NCBI GenBank assembly: GCA_001972305.1
Contig: BDDD01000574.1
Coordinates: 310,348-374,347 of the forward strand
Length of the DNA stretch: 64,000 nucleotides
Direction of reading: 5' to 3'
From: Cephalotus follicularis
Taxonomy: Eukaryota; Streptophyta; Magnoliopsida; Oxalidales; Cephalotaceae
Of the stretch, positions 21,174 to 33,368 are shown one piece after another. Numbering within the stretch: the stretch's first letter is position 1; each line of letters opens with the position of its first letter. The notes under the pieces are model-generated. The model worked only from the letters and a program-made list of their open reading frames with translations. It searched no databases and was not told where the DNA came from. The position numbers and the translations under genes were made by a program.

Positions 21174-22962
21174 TTGCTAGCAGCTTGCATCTTTCACCAT
21201 TGCAGCCCCGAATTTGCATCTCCATCGACAAGAACAGCGATTGCAAGAAGTGGATTGGTGATTGAACGGCATAGAAACGGTTTGAGTGATTGGAAGCTCA
21301 ACTTTTGAAGCTTCAGTGATAGGTAGGACTTATTTATTGAATTGCCTATTGTTTTATTGATTGATTGACTGAATTGCATGATTGATTTGAGTAATTGAGT
21401 GATTGAATTGAGTGAATTGAGATTTTTAGGGTTTATAGCTAATCCTTGACCTAATTGTTAACTAAAGAATTAAAATTGAATTTGGAAGGTTGTAACTAGT
21501 CTTACTAACCTAAAATGACTGATTGTAAACTTTGGTTTTCAAAGAATGTCTTTTAATTGGATTTTGGCTTGAGATTGGCCCCATTTTCTACCTAAAAATC
21601 GACTCTGCCCGGGAAAGACATCGACCCTTAGCCCAAAGACGTCGATATCTTTTTCATTTGAGTGCTATATCCTTGATTCTGCAGCAAAGACATCGACGTC
21701 TTTCAAAGACATCGACGTCTTTCAAAGACATCGACGTATTTGCCTCAAGATGTCTCTCCCCTGGAAAGACATCGATGCCGAACATCGATGCGCATTCTCA
21801 GGCTGTTTTTATTGAAAAGCGTTGACGCCTTTCTCCAAGGACGTCGACGTCTTTGGCCAGTTCTCTACATAAATAGGGAAAGACATTGATGTCTTTCAAA
21901 GACATCGACGTCTTTCCACCGTTTTAAAAAGGAGTCAATGTCTTTCACCAAAGATATCGACGCCTAATGTACTGAAAGGAGTTTTTAACTGTTTTAAAGT
22001 TAGTTTTCCACTTCTTTTCACATTGCCACTTGACTGGAGCCTCACTTGAGGTGTTCAAGTGTTTGAAAACAGTTTTAATGATTGCAATGACCGATTGATT
22101 GCTTGAGTCATGAGTGTTGCTGTGAGTCTAAGTCGGTAAAATGAACGCACGTTCCCATCCCTCCATTAGGCACCACTACTTATCGGCCTTGCTTCGACGT
22201 TGTATCGATACATTGATCGATTGCTTGTTCCATGAGTGTCGTTGTGAGTGTAAGTCGGTACGATGGACGCACGTTCCCATTTCTCCATTGGACACCACCA
22301 CTTATTGACTTTACTTAATATTGTACTGACTCAATTGATTGATTGATTGTATTGTATGGATCCTATAGAGCGACATTGTGGTTTACGTCGGCATGTTAGG
22401 TCGACTTTGTCCACCTATTCCGTCGATCGTTTCTTGTATTGTATTGTCTTGCTGACGAGCATGTGCTGACGAGCACGATTGATTGACGATTGACGCTTGC
22501 TGAGGGTCGTATCTCCCTCAGTTGTAGCTCATCGAGATTGTATTGGCCCAACCATAGGCTGAAAGATCTATGTGTTCCAGACCTGATCAGTCTGAGAACC
22601 GTAGGTAGATCTCCCACCCTTTTTGAAGGACTACCTTCCGTGGGATTGATCACTGCTAACTGGTTGACACTGAATTGACATCGGTCGCACGCTCTATAGG
22701 ATATTGATTGATTGATTGGATGTTTCATACACCGCCATTGAGTGTCTGCCATTGATTGATTGATTGTTATAGATTCTATACGTATGCTCTGTTATGGGCC
22801 ACTGTCATACGGGTAGTCTGATCGCCAATTGTACATGTACATTTGCCATGACATGCATTGATATTGTACACCGCACATTGATAATGTATTGATTGTCACT
22901 GATATTGCACATTGTACATGTATACATGCTGCATGGGGTTTCTACTTAGCCAGTGTGGCTAA

Positions 22963-22982
22963 CCCCATCCTTCGGGGTGGGG
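22963..22982 (+). other. cUUCGg-capped hairpin in solo LTR A
   Basis: Same sequence as the copy at 12346-12365, preceded by the AGCCA-GTG-TGGCT mini-hairpin. Confidence 0.65.
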
Positions 22983-23315
22983 CTGTGTTGTACCTTTGTG
23001 TGCGGTATAGGTAGGGCAGCAGGTAGCAGCGGACAGAATGATTGAAGACTTGGTTGATTGCATGACTGCTTGGGTACCGCAGGACTGGTTATGATATTGT
23101 AGTGAAGTTCAGAATATAGTGTATTGAAGGATTGATAATGTATTGTAAAAGACTAGTATTGTAAAAGATTTGTATTGTATCTTCCGCAAGTGTTATGTAT
23201 TGCAAAGTTTTAAGTTTTTCGCTTTTTTATATTGCTAGTCCCGACCATTGTATTGGGTATTGGATTGAGAGTAATGCCACGTGTCCGCCCTACGGGCGCG
23301 GAGTGTTACACATGA

Positions 23316-24540
23316 AATTTCTACCATAGTAGCTCCCATTAGTCTACTTTAACCTCCTTTGAAGGAATTCAAAAATTCATCACGGTTTAAAAGATATAAC
23401 TTTTCTTGTAAAATTGATTAGAATTCGCTACATGCAATTTGTCTATTTTGTTATTTTCATTGTGAATTCATTACTTATCGGATTTACTCCTATTTTATAT
23501 GCATGCGTAGCTTAATCAGTGTACTTTAATAAGAAATTTTGCTACTGCTCATATCTAGATCTTTTTTATATGTTTTGGAGCAGTTTACGTCAGTAGCAGG
23601 TTATAACTTTTTTTGTTTTGGAAACGAAAATTCATTTGTACGTAACTTCTTCGTTACATGTCGGATTTGCTTGGTTCTCATCTTGCCAAGATCATGAAAA
23701 CATGTATTTTATTCCTATGTCTTTACATGTTACTGTTTACGTGTCAAAAATTATGTATTTTCTGACTTTGGCGAATAACTCGTACTGAAAAGTATGTTTT
23801 ATTCCTAAACCAAGTTTTGTGTTCTGATTTTATTGTATGAATTGAATCAAACTGTGTGAACTTCTGACTGGGTTGTAAATGTAAATGTGAAGAATAAATA
23901 TAAGGACGAAGAATTGTCCTACCCATGCATGTGGTGGCGAGCTGTGTGCTTACGAAAGGTAGAGAAATTTAGTTACGACTATAGAAATGATAACTATGTA
24001 ATGCATAGTTACGTGTTTAAGTTCCTGATAACCCCTCAGCCATCCGAAATAGATTCGTATCGAATTTACTTTGTATTGAGCTTCCGTATGCAAATATCTT
24101 GATTGCTCAATATTGTTCTATAGAATCCCAAATATTGTTTTCTGTTGAGTTTTCATTTCATTGAGCTTTCCAAATTGAATTTCTTGGTTCAACTATTATT
24201 CTTAGTGTTTTCTCTACTGGGTTATTTTTAGCTCACTCCTTTGATTTGTTTTCCTTCCAGATACCTATTGAAGCATAAGACGTGTCAGTTGTATATCGGG
24301 AGGGGGACATTTGAGAAATTTTAATAATGAACATTGTAATAATTATAAATAACTTTTATTGTGACCTAAGAATATTATATATTTACGTTATGTTTTAATG
24401 TTTATTGTCCATTGTGATGAAGAAACTTTACTCGGTATGTTTTAGGGTATTAGATATCAGTTACACATTCTTTATTTAGTCACGATAACACCTCTAAATT
24501 TTGACTAATTAGACATAAGAGTTTCGGAGCGTCCATGACC
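23316..24540 (+). other. Degraded LTR-like sequence, probable old chromovirus remnant
   Basis: No gene. The segments 'aaaagatataacttttctt' near 23390, 'gcatgtggtggcgagctgtg' near 23927, and 'gggtattagatatcag' near 24445 followed by 'ctaaattttgactaattag' near 24495 resemble the middle and end parts of chromovirus LTRs. No clean ends or target duplication are visible. It is probably much older than the solo LTR inserted in it. Confidence 0.35.
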
Positions 24541-25887
24541 TATTTTAAATTAGTACATCATTTAAACCAAATTGAAAAATTAGATACTTCGATTAAGCTC
24601 TTTCTTTAATTCAAGGTGCAATCTATATTTTTGAGGAAAGTAGAAAGTGCAAAAGTGTATGTCTGCCTTTAAATAATCATAGGAACAAACTTTTATTTAG
24701 ATAATCAATTAAATGTATTCATGTTGCAAAAGTGTGACAAAGCTTTAAGAGTAAAATAAGTATTTACTTTCTAGGAAAGCAAAAAAAATGGTTGTTAACG
24801 AAAAGTGGATACACCTACTCACTTTGGGAACAAAAGAAAAAAAGGAAGTTGGCTTAGAATTTGTTTGTTTATGTAGAATGGATCCCGCCTATTTTTAAGC
24901 AGCCGGTGCAGAAGGACTTGAAAGATTAATTTAACCCAATCAGTGTAGTGTAGTAACATGCACATCAAATGGTCCCCCCTTGACTAAAAACTTCAAAAAA
25001 CACTCACCCACACTTTCTAACAATTCACAACGTCCTTGTCTAGAATTATTATCAAACCAATGCTTCCGTACTCCTCGGAGGTAATCGTATGTTGATTACT
25101 TTTTTTTCGAGTCGTATTGTGACGACGTTCTCCTCTCTTTGTTTATTTTTTTTCTTTCGTTAATTACTGATTTACTAATATATATTGTCTTAAAAAATCA
25201 TTTCCGTGTGAATATGGTTTCACATCAATATTCCTAATCTTTTCAAGAAAAAAAAAAGTCTCAAGTTGGTTCTTTGACAAATGAAGAAATAAAATATATA
25301 TGAAACGGGAGAGAAGATTTCTTTAAACATAAAATTAGACGTGCGTATTTGCCTACGTAAATTTTAAAAAAAATACATACAATCTAAATTTAAATTTGAA
25401 TTTAAAAATATAATGAAATACCTAGATAATTTTTTACAATAATATAGTCATTATCTGATAACTTTAGTTTTCATATTATCTTAATTAAAACTTAACTTAA
25501 TAATAAAAAATACCACAAATAATGATATTAAAGAGGTTTAATATTAAAAATTCATATGAATACCTCGTGTAATGGTTAATTTTCTTACGTATCGTCTCAC
25601 TCCTTAACTCTCTCTTCTCGCATAATAACTGATTTACTAACACATTTTCTAAAAAAAAAATCCAGGTAATCATTTAATTAGTCATAGAAAAATACTTTAT
25701 TTATATAACTAATTAAATAGATACATGTTGCTAAAGACTATGCTTAGGAGTAAATAAATTATTGACATTTTCGCATAAAAACATAAGTCATTGTCAACGA
25801 AAAGTAGATACAATTCCTTCTTTAATCCGGTGCTGACCGCTGATTTATAAGCTAATCGTAATTTCCAAAAGGTTATAGATCATAGAA
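24541..25887. other. AT-rich intergenic DNA with a diverged duplication
   Basis: No gene seen. Segments at 24660-25050 (for example 'acgaaaagtggatacacc' and 'atggtccccccttgac') recur in the same order at about 25660-25810 and, beyond the hAT insertion, 33369-33480. The stretch therefore holds an old, diverged duplication of unknown sequence. Runs of A and T are frequent. Confidence 0.5.
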
Positions 25888-26141
25888 CTCAGAATTAGGG
25901 GTGTTTATGCGGGTAAAAACCGAACCACAATTCTTTGCGGTTCGGTTTTGCGGGTACAAAAATCTCAACCCGCACCCGAACCGCACTTGGAGTTCGGGTT
26001 GCGGTTACCTGCCCCAAACTACAATGCGGTTTTCGGGTATTGGGGGTAAAACCCGCAATTTTACACTTTTAATTAAAATTAATACAAAAATTTTAAAACT
26101 AATAATCTAATACTTAATATTTTATCTAATTACATCAAATA

Positions 26142-26893
26142 TGTAACGCCCCAAAACCCCAGGGTTAACCCCCAAGGTTTGACGCGCTACGAACAATACC
26201 TTTCATTTACAATTTAGCGGAATAATTAAAAACTTTCAACAATATAATAATGCATGCGAAATAAATCCAATAAATACTCACTTGTGTGGATATTACCCAA
26301 TGTTATACAATGTTGTTCATAAAAAGCTCTGCCACATGTCGGCAGGTCAAGAAATACAATATTCAAAAATATAAATAAGTCGGTCGTCGATCCGCTGTGG
26401 AAGAGACTCACCCGGGGCTTCAATCCTCGGCTAGCTGCGAAGCTCCACCTGTACCTGACCCATTACATTAAAATGCAATGGGTCAGCGACCACTGGTCGT
26501 GTAGGAACTACAACCCACTCATGTATGGAGATGCAGATGCAGCAAGCATATGTGATGCAAATGAGAGATGCAGTAATCAACAGTACAATCCAATCAGTCA
26601 CTAACAGTCATTCGCAATCATTAACAGTCACAATAAATCCTTCCTCGGCATCCCCTACTAAGGGAGGAGCAATAACGCGCTCCGGACGTTAAGGCAGAGG
26701 AGCCGGGATAGGAATAATCATTACATTTTAGGCATTTAAAACCCAATAACAGTATTATATTTTTGGGCCCATTTTTCATTCTCTTCTCCTTTAAACAATT
26801 TCGATCCAGTCCAGAGGTCAGTCTTTTATGTAATAAAATTCCGGCATTACAAATTTCTATTCTTTAATTATTTATGAGATTTCGGGTATTACA
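26142..26893 (-). repeat. Left LTR of B1 (3' LTR by transcription), partial
   Basis: Begins TGTAACGCCCCAAAACCCC and ends GGGTATTACA. It matches both ends of the LTRs of B2 (34380, 51183) but is much shorter than their 3.4 kb. Confidence 0.8.
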
Positions 26894-26907
26894 ATCCGCC
26901 CCCGCTT
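26894..26907 (-). promoter_or_regulatory. Polypurine tract of B1
   Basis: ATCCGCCCCCGCTT on the plus strand is AAGCGGGGGCGGAT when read with the element. It is directly next to the LTR. Confidence 0.75.
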
Positions 26908-27591
26908 AGAAGAATCTCGTCCCGAGATTCTAGGGTAAAATAGGTGAGGATATATCACTCTTGGGTCATTTCTATGCTTCCGTTGTGCTCATACACTTAC
27001 ATGGCATTACCGTAACATTGGCGATATACTCATATCATGTAAATTCATCATTCCGGTGATCGTCTAGAGGCTAACTAGATACATATACTGTAACGCATCA
27101 GCATATACAGATAGTTAGCCACGCACACTACCCAGGCATACGATTCAGTAACAGTACAGTCCTTGGTCATACGCTTTATAACAGTTCCTTCTCCAATCAT
27201 TCGTCTCATATGCAGGGCCATTCAGCCCATAACCATACGTTTCACAACAATTCTGTCACTTTCCATTACCATTTCATGAATACAACACATTAAATTCATT
27301 TACTGATTCCATAAGATGTGGGTTCGGTACCAATTCATTCCCAAAATTTCCATCAATTTTCGTCCACCGTTTCCATTATTACACTTCTGTTTCACACTCC
27401 GATATCAAATCGGAGGCCAATAGGGAATTTCTCGGCCTTCCTGATTTCCCATTGTACTTTTTCAGTTTCCTTATGCGGTGACTTTTCTGCTCTGTTTTGC
27501 ATTGGTAAAATCCTTTCTCTTAATCATTTAGCATTTTTCATAGTTTCCGACGCCAACTTGGTCCCAAAAGACTCCGTTCACCAATTTTGAA

Positions 27592-29780
27592 TTAATAAAA
27601 TGGGGTTCTTTCAGACTGATTATCAGCCTGGGGATAGAAAACAGTGTTGGAATACTGCCGAGTACCGAGAATTGCTTGAAATTGTCTCAGAATCGGGACG
27701 TAATAACGAGGGTCCCTATCAGACATTACGTAGTTCGGTACTCCGTGAAGCCTTATTTTCTCTACAATGTACAAGGCTACCATTTGTTTAAAAGAGTAGA
27801 TGGTTTTGATCGCAAGGAGAAGAGCACTTCTAGAGAAGCGATCTGCAATTATTCATGTAACGTTCAGGTTAGTAGTTGTTCTTGGTAAACCAAGACGCTT
27901 CCCATGGTACTACTCTGATTCATGGTATATACTTTATCTTCCAGGGTAGGCATCGATCTCGTAAGTTAAGGGGTAAGGCGATCCCGTGGTAACAGTGCCT
28001 ACCCTTTCTTCATATCATTCAACTAAAATAAGTTTCAGATCCCAGTACATCTTGCTAACCATCAGGTGTATCAAAAATCTGGAGCGGTGAGCGTTATGGC
28101 AACAGTTCATCCTTTAATTTTATGAAGGATACAAACTCTGCCTCAGAATCTTATTAATTCATCACCAGAAATCCAGAAACATATTTCCATTCACCTTGAT
28201 CATTCATTGTAGCTTTAAGCAGCATTCCATCCGTTCATCAAGTTTTCCAATAACATTGGCGTGCCTGTATACGAGAGATCGTTAAGCAGGCTAACTGGCG
28301 ACTCATTACGTCTACCACAACATTACCTTTGCCTGGGTGGTATTAGGTTTATAATTATAGTCATTGGGTAACTCTGTGAGGCGTATATGGTCACCATTCC
28401 ATTCTTCATCGAGACACATCCCCAGCCACTGCCTGATGCATCACTGTGCACTACAAACCTTCACTACCGTCCGGCAAAGCCAAGATAGGTGCAGAAGTCG
28501 ACGATATTTAAGTTCCTGGAGGCTTCATTCACATTGTCCATCCCATTCAAAAGCCACATTCTTCTGCGCCAATCGAGTCAGAGGGGTAGCGGTGCGCGAG
28601 CATTCTCCAACAAAACGACAGTAGCATCCTGTTACGCCAAGGAAGCTTATTCGCATTATTGGGCATGTATGCATAGCAGTATTCAGGATTGTAGTATGCA
28701 CGGTAGGGGGAATTCGTAGTTGCCCGAGAAAATCTCGGCGCTGCACGCTCGCAATGTGAAGCGCTCGGCATGCCTAGCGGAGCTCTGACAGTGCTCGGCA
28801 CTCAGCTATGCTTAGGACACTGGATGTTCATCCTCGGCGCTATACGCCATTCGTAGCAGAGGAGAGTTCTTACGCAAGGGAGCTATGATGAACCACACCA
28901 TTGTGTCCTCTGAAGCCTGAGTTAGAGCTCGGGACATAGAATCTGTATGCATGGCAGAGAACAGCTCAGTGCATGCTGGCGCATAGTTGCTATGCTCGTC
29001 GTTGTCGGTAGAGAGCTTGTCATGGCGTAGCTTGCTCAGACATTACCATAGGAGAATCATGCACGGCACCTAGGTTGCAGGACAATGGCACCTCGGGCGC
29101 CTGACATAGCCCCCCGGGTGCTTGTCAGTGGAGCTCGAGATGGAGAGCTCGACACTGTTACCTGTAGAAGGGAACCTTGCGCGTTACCATGGATGTAGCG
29201 GTCCTCGGATCTCTGTCACGCTCATTGATCATTTCCAGACTTTAGCCGCTTCATTCTTTAAAGGATCCTTTAGACCCTCCGGCACTGGGTATGATATGTC
29301 CCAGAAGGCCACCTCTGACAATCAGAGTTTTCATTCACGGACCCTAGGCATTTAGCCGACAATCCCTGAGAGTATTGCGATGTCAAGTATAGATGTCCTC
29401 CGGACTCTTCCATTATCTTTGAGTACACCGGGATATCATTAATAAGGATTACGGTAAAACAATCAAGATATGGACTGCACACTTGATTCATCAAACTCAT
29501 AAATGTAGCAGGGCATTGGTCACCCCGTACAGCGTTACTACAATTTCCATCATGTCCATATCGTGATCTAAAGACTGTCTTTAAAATATCTTCCTTCTGG
29601 ATTCTGAGCTGATCACATCCGGCTCTCAGATCCATTTTAGAGAACACCGTTGATACCCTCAGTCGATCAAATGATTCATCGATCTGCGGTAGCGAATATT
29701 TACTCTTAACAATCACTTTATTGAGCTGCCGACAGTCAGTGTCTATTCGTAACGATCCGTCTTTCTTTTTACCAGACAAG
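27592..29780 (-). pseudogene. Family B pol remnants of B1
   Basis: Reading leftward: reverse transcriptase-type sequence at 29779-29270 (QLNKVIVKSKYSLPQIDESF), a thumb/RNase H-side piece near 28746-28525 ([10 protein letters not shown]), and an integrase piece at 27783-27592 (SDRDPRYYVPI; FYPQADNQSERT). The gene order is that of a Ty3/gypsy element. The sequence is heavily decayed. Confidence 0.8.
28690..29170. repeat. CTCGGC-rich block inside B1 pol region
   Basis: The stretch is full of CTCGGC, GCATGC and GAGCTC words typical of the family B LTR, yet lies between pol remnants. It may be an LTR fragment carried in by a nested insertion or by exchange with another copy. Confidence 0.5.
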
Positions 29781-30957
29781 ACTGGTGCTTCACGTGGAGA
29801 AACACTCGGTCAGATGGAACATTTATCGAGTAACTCCAGCAATTTCACATTTAATTCCTTCAATTTAGGGGGAGCCATTCGATATAAGTGTTGTTCTGGT
29901 ATCAAGTCCTTAGAAAACCCTGGCTCTCTATTGGGAGGTAGAGACGTTAGTTTTTTTTTCCTGGAATACGTCCGGGTATTCACTAATTACCGTGACAGCC
30001 TCAAATTCCAGTACTCATCTGCTACTGTCCATAACATGTGCCAGGCAAGCATTACAATTTTGGCTTAAGAGCCTATGAGTCTTCATAGTAGACATTATTT
30101 GGTTCAGTTAGCGTTCCAAGGCTGGAACGGAGACTGCTCTGGCAAATCAAAGGTCACACCTTCCAGTCTCAATCCTCGCACACATTACGTGCAATAGCCC
30201 ATCATTCCATAATCATTACGTGACCGTACAATCCGTAATCATTCAATTCATTCATTCACAATCCATTCAATAACAATCCATTCAATCGTAATCCATTCAT
30301 TCTTAGTCCATTCCATCCCATTCAATATCTTAACATTCTCTTGGGAATCTAGAAGCTGACTAGGTATATAAATGTCGTCCCATACCAACATATACATAAA
30401 TAGTTAACATCTAGTGGTTGACTAAATATATACATACTGTCCCATACCAGTATATATACAAGTAGTTAACCGCATCCCATTTAAAATCAGTCATTTATTC
30501 ACTTAGCTGACCAATCAATCATTCATTCGTTCATTCAGTCCTACATTCAATCATTCATTCAGTCAATCCATTATGCAATCAATCATTCACTTAATCACTC
30601 ATTGGCTAGTCCCCGAGGGTTCTAGCTTATGGTCCCTTAAACCATTCGGTCTATCAATCAGTCAATCAGTCACTTATCATTTATTCAGTTAAACACTTAT
30701 GCCTTTAGATCCATCCAATCAATCATTCGTTCATTCCAATCCACACAGTCTGTCACTTATTCATTCCAGTTCATTCGATCAGTCACTTGTCCATTTCATA
30801 CGTCATGGACCTCGTTACCATTTCTTGGGTAACATTCACTTACTCTGCATCTCTCAGAGTTCGAGTACGTCCATTTGACGTCTCAGTTCTAGCTCCTCGT
30901 GCAGTTCTATTTCGACGACCGTCTAATTCCACCTTTTGTATAACTTCAAAATCATCT
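29781..30957 (-). other. Leader, gag and protease side of B1, decayed
   Basis: The part near 30230-30790 is low-complexity CATTCAATCA-type sequence. The segment 30580-30957 matches the B2 leader/gag-start region at 50670-51085 ('attggctagtccccgagg', 'tctatttcgacgaccgtc'). Around 30345-30470 there is a diverged repeat with 'tcccataccaacatatac' and 'tcccataccagtatatat'. No usable frame was seen. Confidence 0.5.
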
Positions 30958-33093
30958 CCAGTGCATGCAAGCCTTCCCCTAAGCGCCTTCTCTGCATGCT
31001 CTGGACTCATTAATGGGTATGCTCAGCACGCAGGAGAGAGCTAGGCGCATGGTAGCTCGAGATGAGGCGTGCTCTGGCGATGCATGCTCGGGCGCTTTGA
31101 CGTTACATGCAGGAGATGCGCACTCACCGTCAGCCATGGGAGCTCGGTCGCCTTGGACACGTGCTAACAGTGGCGCCTTGTACGCCTGACAATGGTACCT
31201 AGGCGCGCGCTCCTCGGCGCAGGGTATTGGTGCATCCTCGGCATGTGTCATCGAGTGGTTGCATTGGAGATGACGCGTGCAGAGGACGCATAGTACAAGT
31301 GAAGGCGCCCAAGTGGAGAACTATGGCGCATACCAGAGGGAGCCATGGCTGGCTTCTCAACGCTGAGCAGAGGAGATACAAGCGTGGCAACAATGGTGCC
31401 CTACACTGGCTCATGGCGTTGGAGGCTATGGTCTACACCTCGGCGCACCTCGGCACCATGGTGCACTGGCGCAATAGCACCTTGGTTCAGTGGTGCAATG
31501 GCACCTCAGGCATTGCATGCTCCTCGGTACAGTACACGTGCAGTGGCAGTAGAGAGCCCAGCACCATTACCATAGGAAGCACTGCACCTCGGACGTATAG
31601 TGGAGGAGGGCCATGGTTGGCACACCTCGGACACTTGGCAGAGGAGGAACTTGGCACGTCGGCATGCAAGGGACAGTGGAGAGTTGGGCACTCACATTGG
31701 CATGCACGACGTATAAGCAGAGGAGAGCTCAGTTTGGTACATGCCCAACGTCATCGGAGGAGAGCTCAGGCACATGGTTCCTCATTTCACATGGTACTGA
31801 TGCGTCCTCGGCATTGCCATCGACGCTTACATGGAGGTCGGACGCATAGCAGAGGAAGCCGCAGTTGGCCCCTCGGACGTATGGCAGAGGAACGCTCGGC
31901 TCCACTCCTGCTCGGACGTCGGGCAAGAAGAGCTCGACGCCTTGCGTCCTCGGCACTGTTCCTAGCGTGAGGGAGGAGCTCTTGGACGATGCACGCATGG
32001 CAGGGAACGAGCTCACATGTACAGTGCTAAAGGCAGAGGAGAGCACCTCGGCATGTTACAAGCTTGGGGTGCTCACGAAGGAGGATTCACATGCGTCATA
32101 CGCTCAGTGATTAGCTCCTCGACACGCACAACATTGATGCATCCTCGGCCGTGTCCATTGAGGACTCAGGTGCGTTACTGGAGACGCACAACAGGGGAGA
32201 GAGTTCGTCCTCTGTACTTTAAACGCATGAAAAGGGACCTTATGCGTATACTCACGGGACACACACAAAGTAGTTCTTGGGCACTATTTATGCATGCCAT
32301 GCACTGTCCACATACTTAGACACCGCACTTTATATATATATATATATTCATAACGCACTTGAGTGCTAGGGGACACCTCCTCGGCATAAAGGTATACTGT
32401 TAACTAAGTCTAACGCTGAGGACCATGTTCACATTTCTCAATCACTCTGTCCTTATACATTTGTCTAACATTAGCCAAAATTATCTCACTGTAACCATAG
32501 CAATGCGAAATAAGAGAAGAGTACTGAGTAGGAAGTAGATCCTACCTGAAATCCTGAGAAGCTCACTTCCTTCAATTGCTCCTTGTCTCCAATGGCTCTT
32601 CATCCTTGGCTCCAAAGCTCCTTTCTCCCCTTGTTTCTTCTTCTTGCTCACTGGTCGTTCCTTCCTCATTTCTTCTTATCGCTTATTCTGCTAAAATCAT
32701 CAGCAGCCCTTACTACTCACTTGTCCTTCTATTTATAGTTACCAATGGAAGACTCCAGAACATGCTGGGTATTTCCACCATTTTCCTTACTAATTCGGGC
32801 CTGGTGGTGTTAAAGTAACTAGCCCAACATTTCCTTTCTCCATTCTATCACCATTTAGCCCAATACCAATAATCACACTTCCAAGCCCAAAAGCAATATC
32901 AAAATATATATTAGGCCCAAATACCATTTGTTTATTTAAAACCCAATAACAGTATTATATTTTTGGGCCCATTTTTCATTCTCTTCTCCTTTAAACAATT
33001 TCGATCCAGTCCAGAGGTCAGTCTTTTATGTAATAAAATTCCGGCATTACAAATTTCCATTCTTTAATTATTTATGAGATTTCGGGTATTACA
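30958..33093 (-). repeat. Right LTR of B1 (5' LTR by transcription), partial, with CTCGGC-rich block
   Basis: About 2.1 kb matching the B2 LTRs. From 30958 to 32320 it is GC-rich and packed with CTCGGC, GCATGC, GAGCTC and CCATGG words. From 32330 to 33093 it follows the ordinary LTR end, sharing 'actgagtaggaagtag', the GGCCC-rich tract and terminal GGGTATTACA. The plus-strand frame 31227-31970 (247 codons) is a product of this composition and is not a gene. Confidence 0.75.
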
Positions 33094-33368
33094 AAATACT
33101 ACTCAAATAATCCAATTATTCAATAAATGATCACTAATTACACAAATAAAATTAACAAAGATTACAAACACATTAGTATTACATTTATTACACCAAAAAA
33201 AGTGCGGTTATTCGGGTACCCGCATACCCGAAAATTTAAAATTTTATAAACCGCACTTATAGATTTAACCGCACTACCTGCCCCAAATACCCGCACCCGA
33301 AAAAAAATCGGTGCGGTTTGGTTCAGTTTTTCGGTTTTTGGATAATTTTGCACACCTCTACTCAGAAT

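Larger units (their letters stand above)
20882..23310 (+). mobile_element. Solo LTR of family A
   Basis: A 2.4-kb block matches the A1 LTRs from TGTGACGACCCGAATTCCC to GTGTTACA and is flanked by a perfect 5-bp target duplication CATGA (20877-20881, 23311-23315). It keeps the TATA palindrome (21060), the CT tract (21139-21169), the TCGA palindrome cluster (21617-21963) and the UUCG hairpin (22963-22982). With no internal region present, LTR-LTR recombination is the likely origin. Minus-strand ORFs inside it, such as 22396-22752, are compositional. Confidence 0.92.
26142..33093 (-). mobile_element. Family B chromovirus, copy B1 (badly worn)
   Basis: Flanked by a perfect 5-bp duplication AAATA (26137-26141, 33094-33098) and inserted in the hAT element. 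Read on the minus strand it starts TGTAATACCCGAAATCTC and ends GGGGCGTTACA. A polypurine tract lies beside the left LTR. The minus strand shows reverse transcriptase-, RNase H- and integrase-type pieces at 29780-27592. Both LTR copies are partial (left 26142-26893, right about 30958-33093). The element is a fossil with well over ten breaks and looks older than family A copy A2. Confidence 0.85.
25896..33360. mobile_element. hAT-like DNA transposon, split by a chromovirus
   Basis: Flanked by a perfect 8-bp duplication CTCAGAAT (25888-25895, 33361-33368). Ends are TAGGGGTGTTTATGCGG and, inverted, TAGAGGTGTGCAAAATT. Without the chromovirus inside it (26142-33093 and its 5-bp duplication) the element is about 508 bp and codes for nothing. 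Sub-terminal words such as GCGGTTCGGTTTTGCGGGT occur inverted on the other side. The 8-bp duplication and TAGGGGTG-type ends point to the hAT superfamily. Confidence 0.85.

Noticed and set aside
31227-31970. 247-codon plus-strand ORF in the GC-rich block of B1
   Set aside because: It lies wholly in the CTCGGC/GCATGC-rich LTR block, overlaps several other long frames on both strands, and its residues (H, R, G, S, T runs) reflect the repeated words. The same block in other copies gives different frames.
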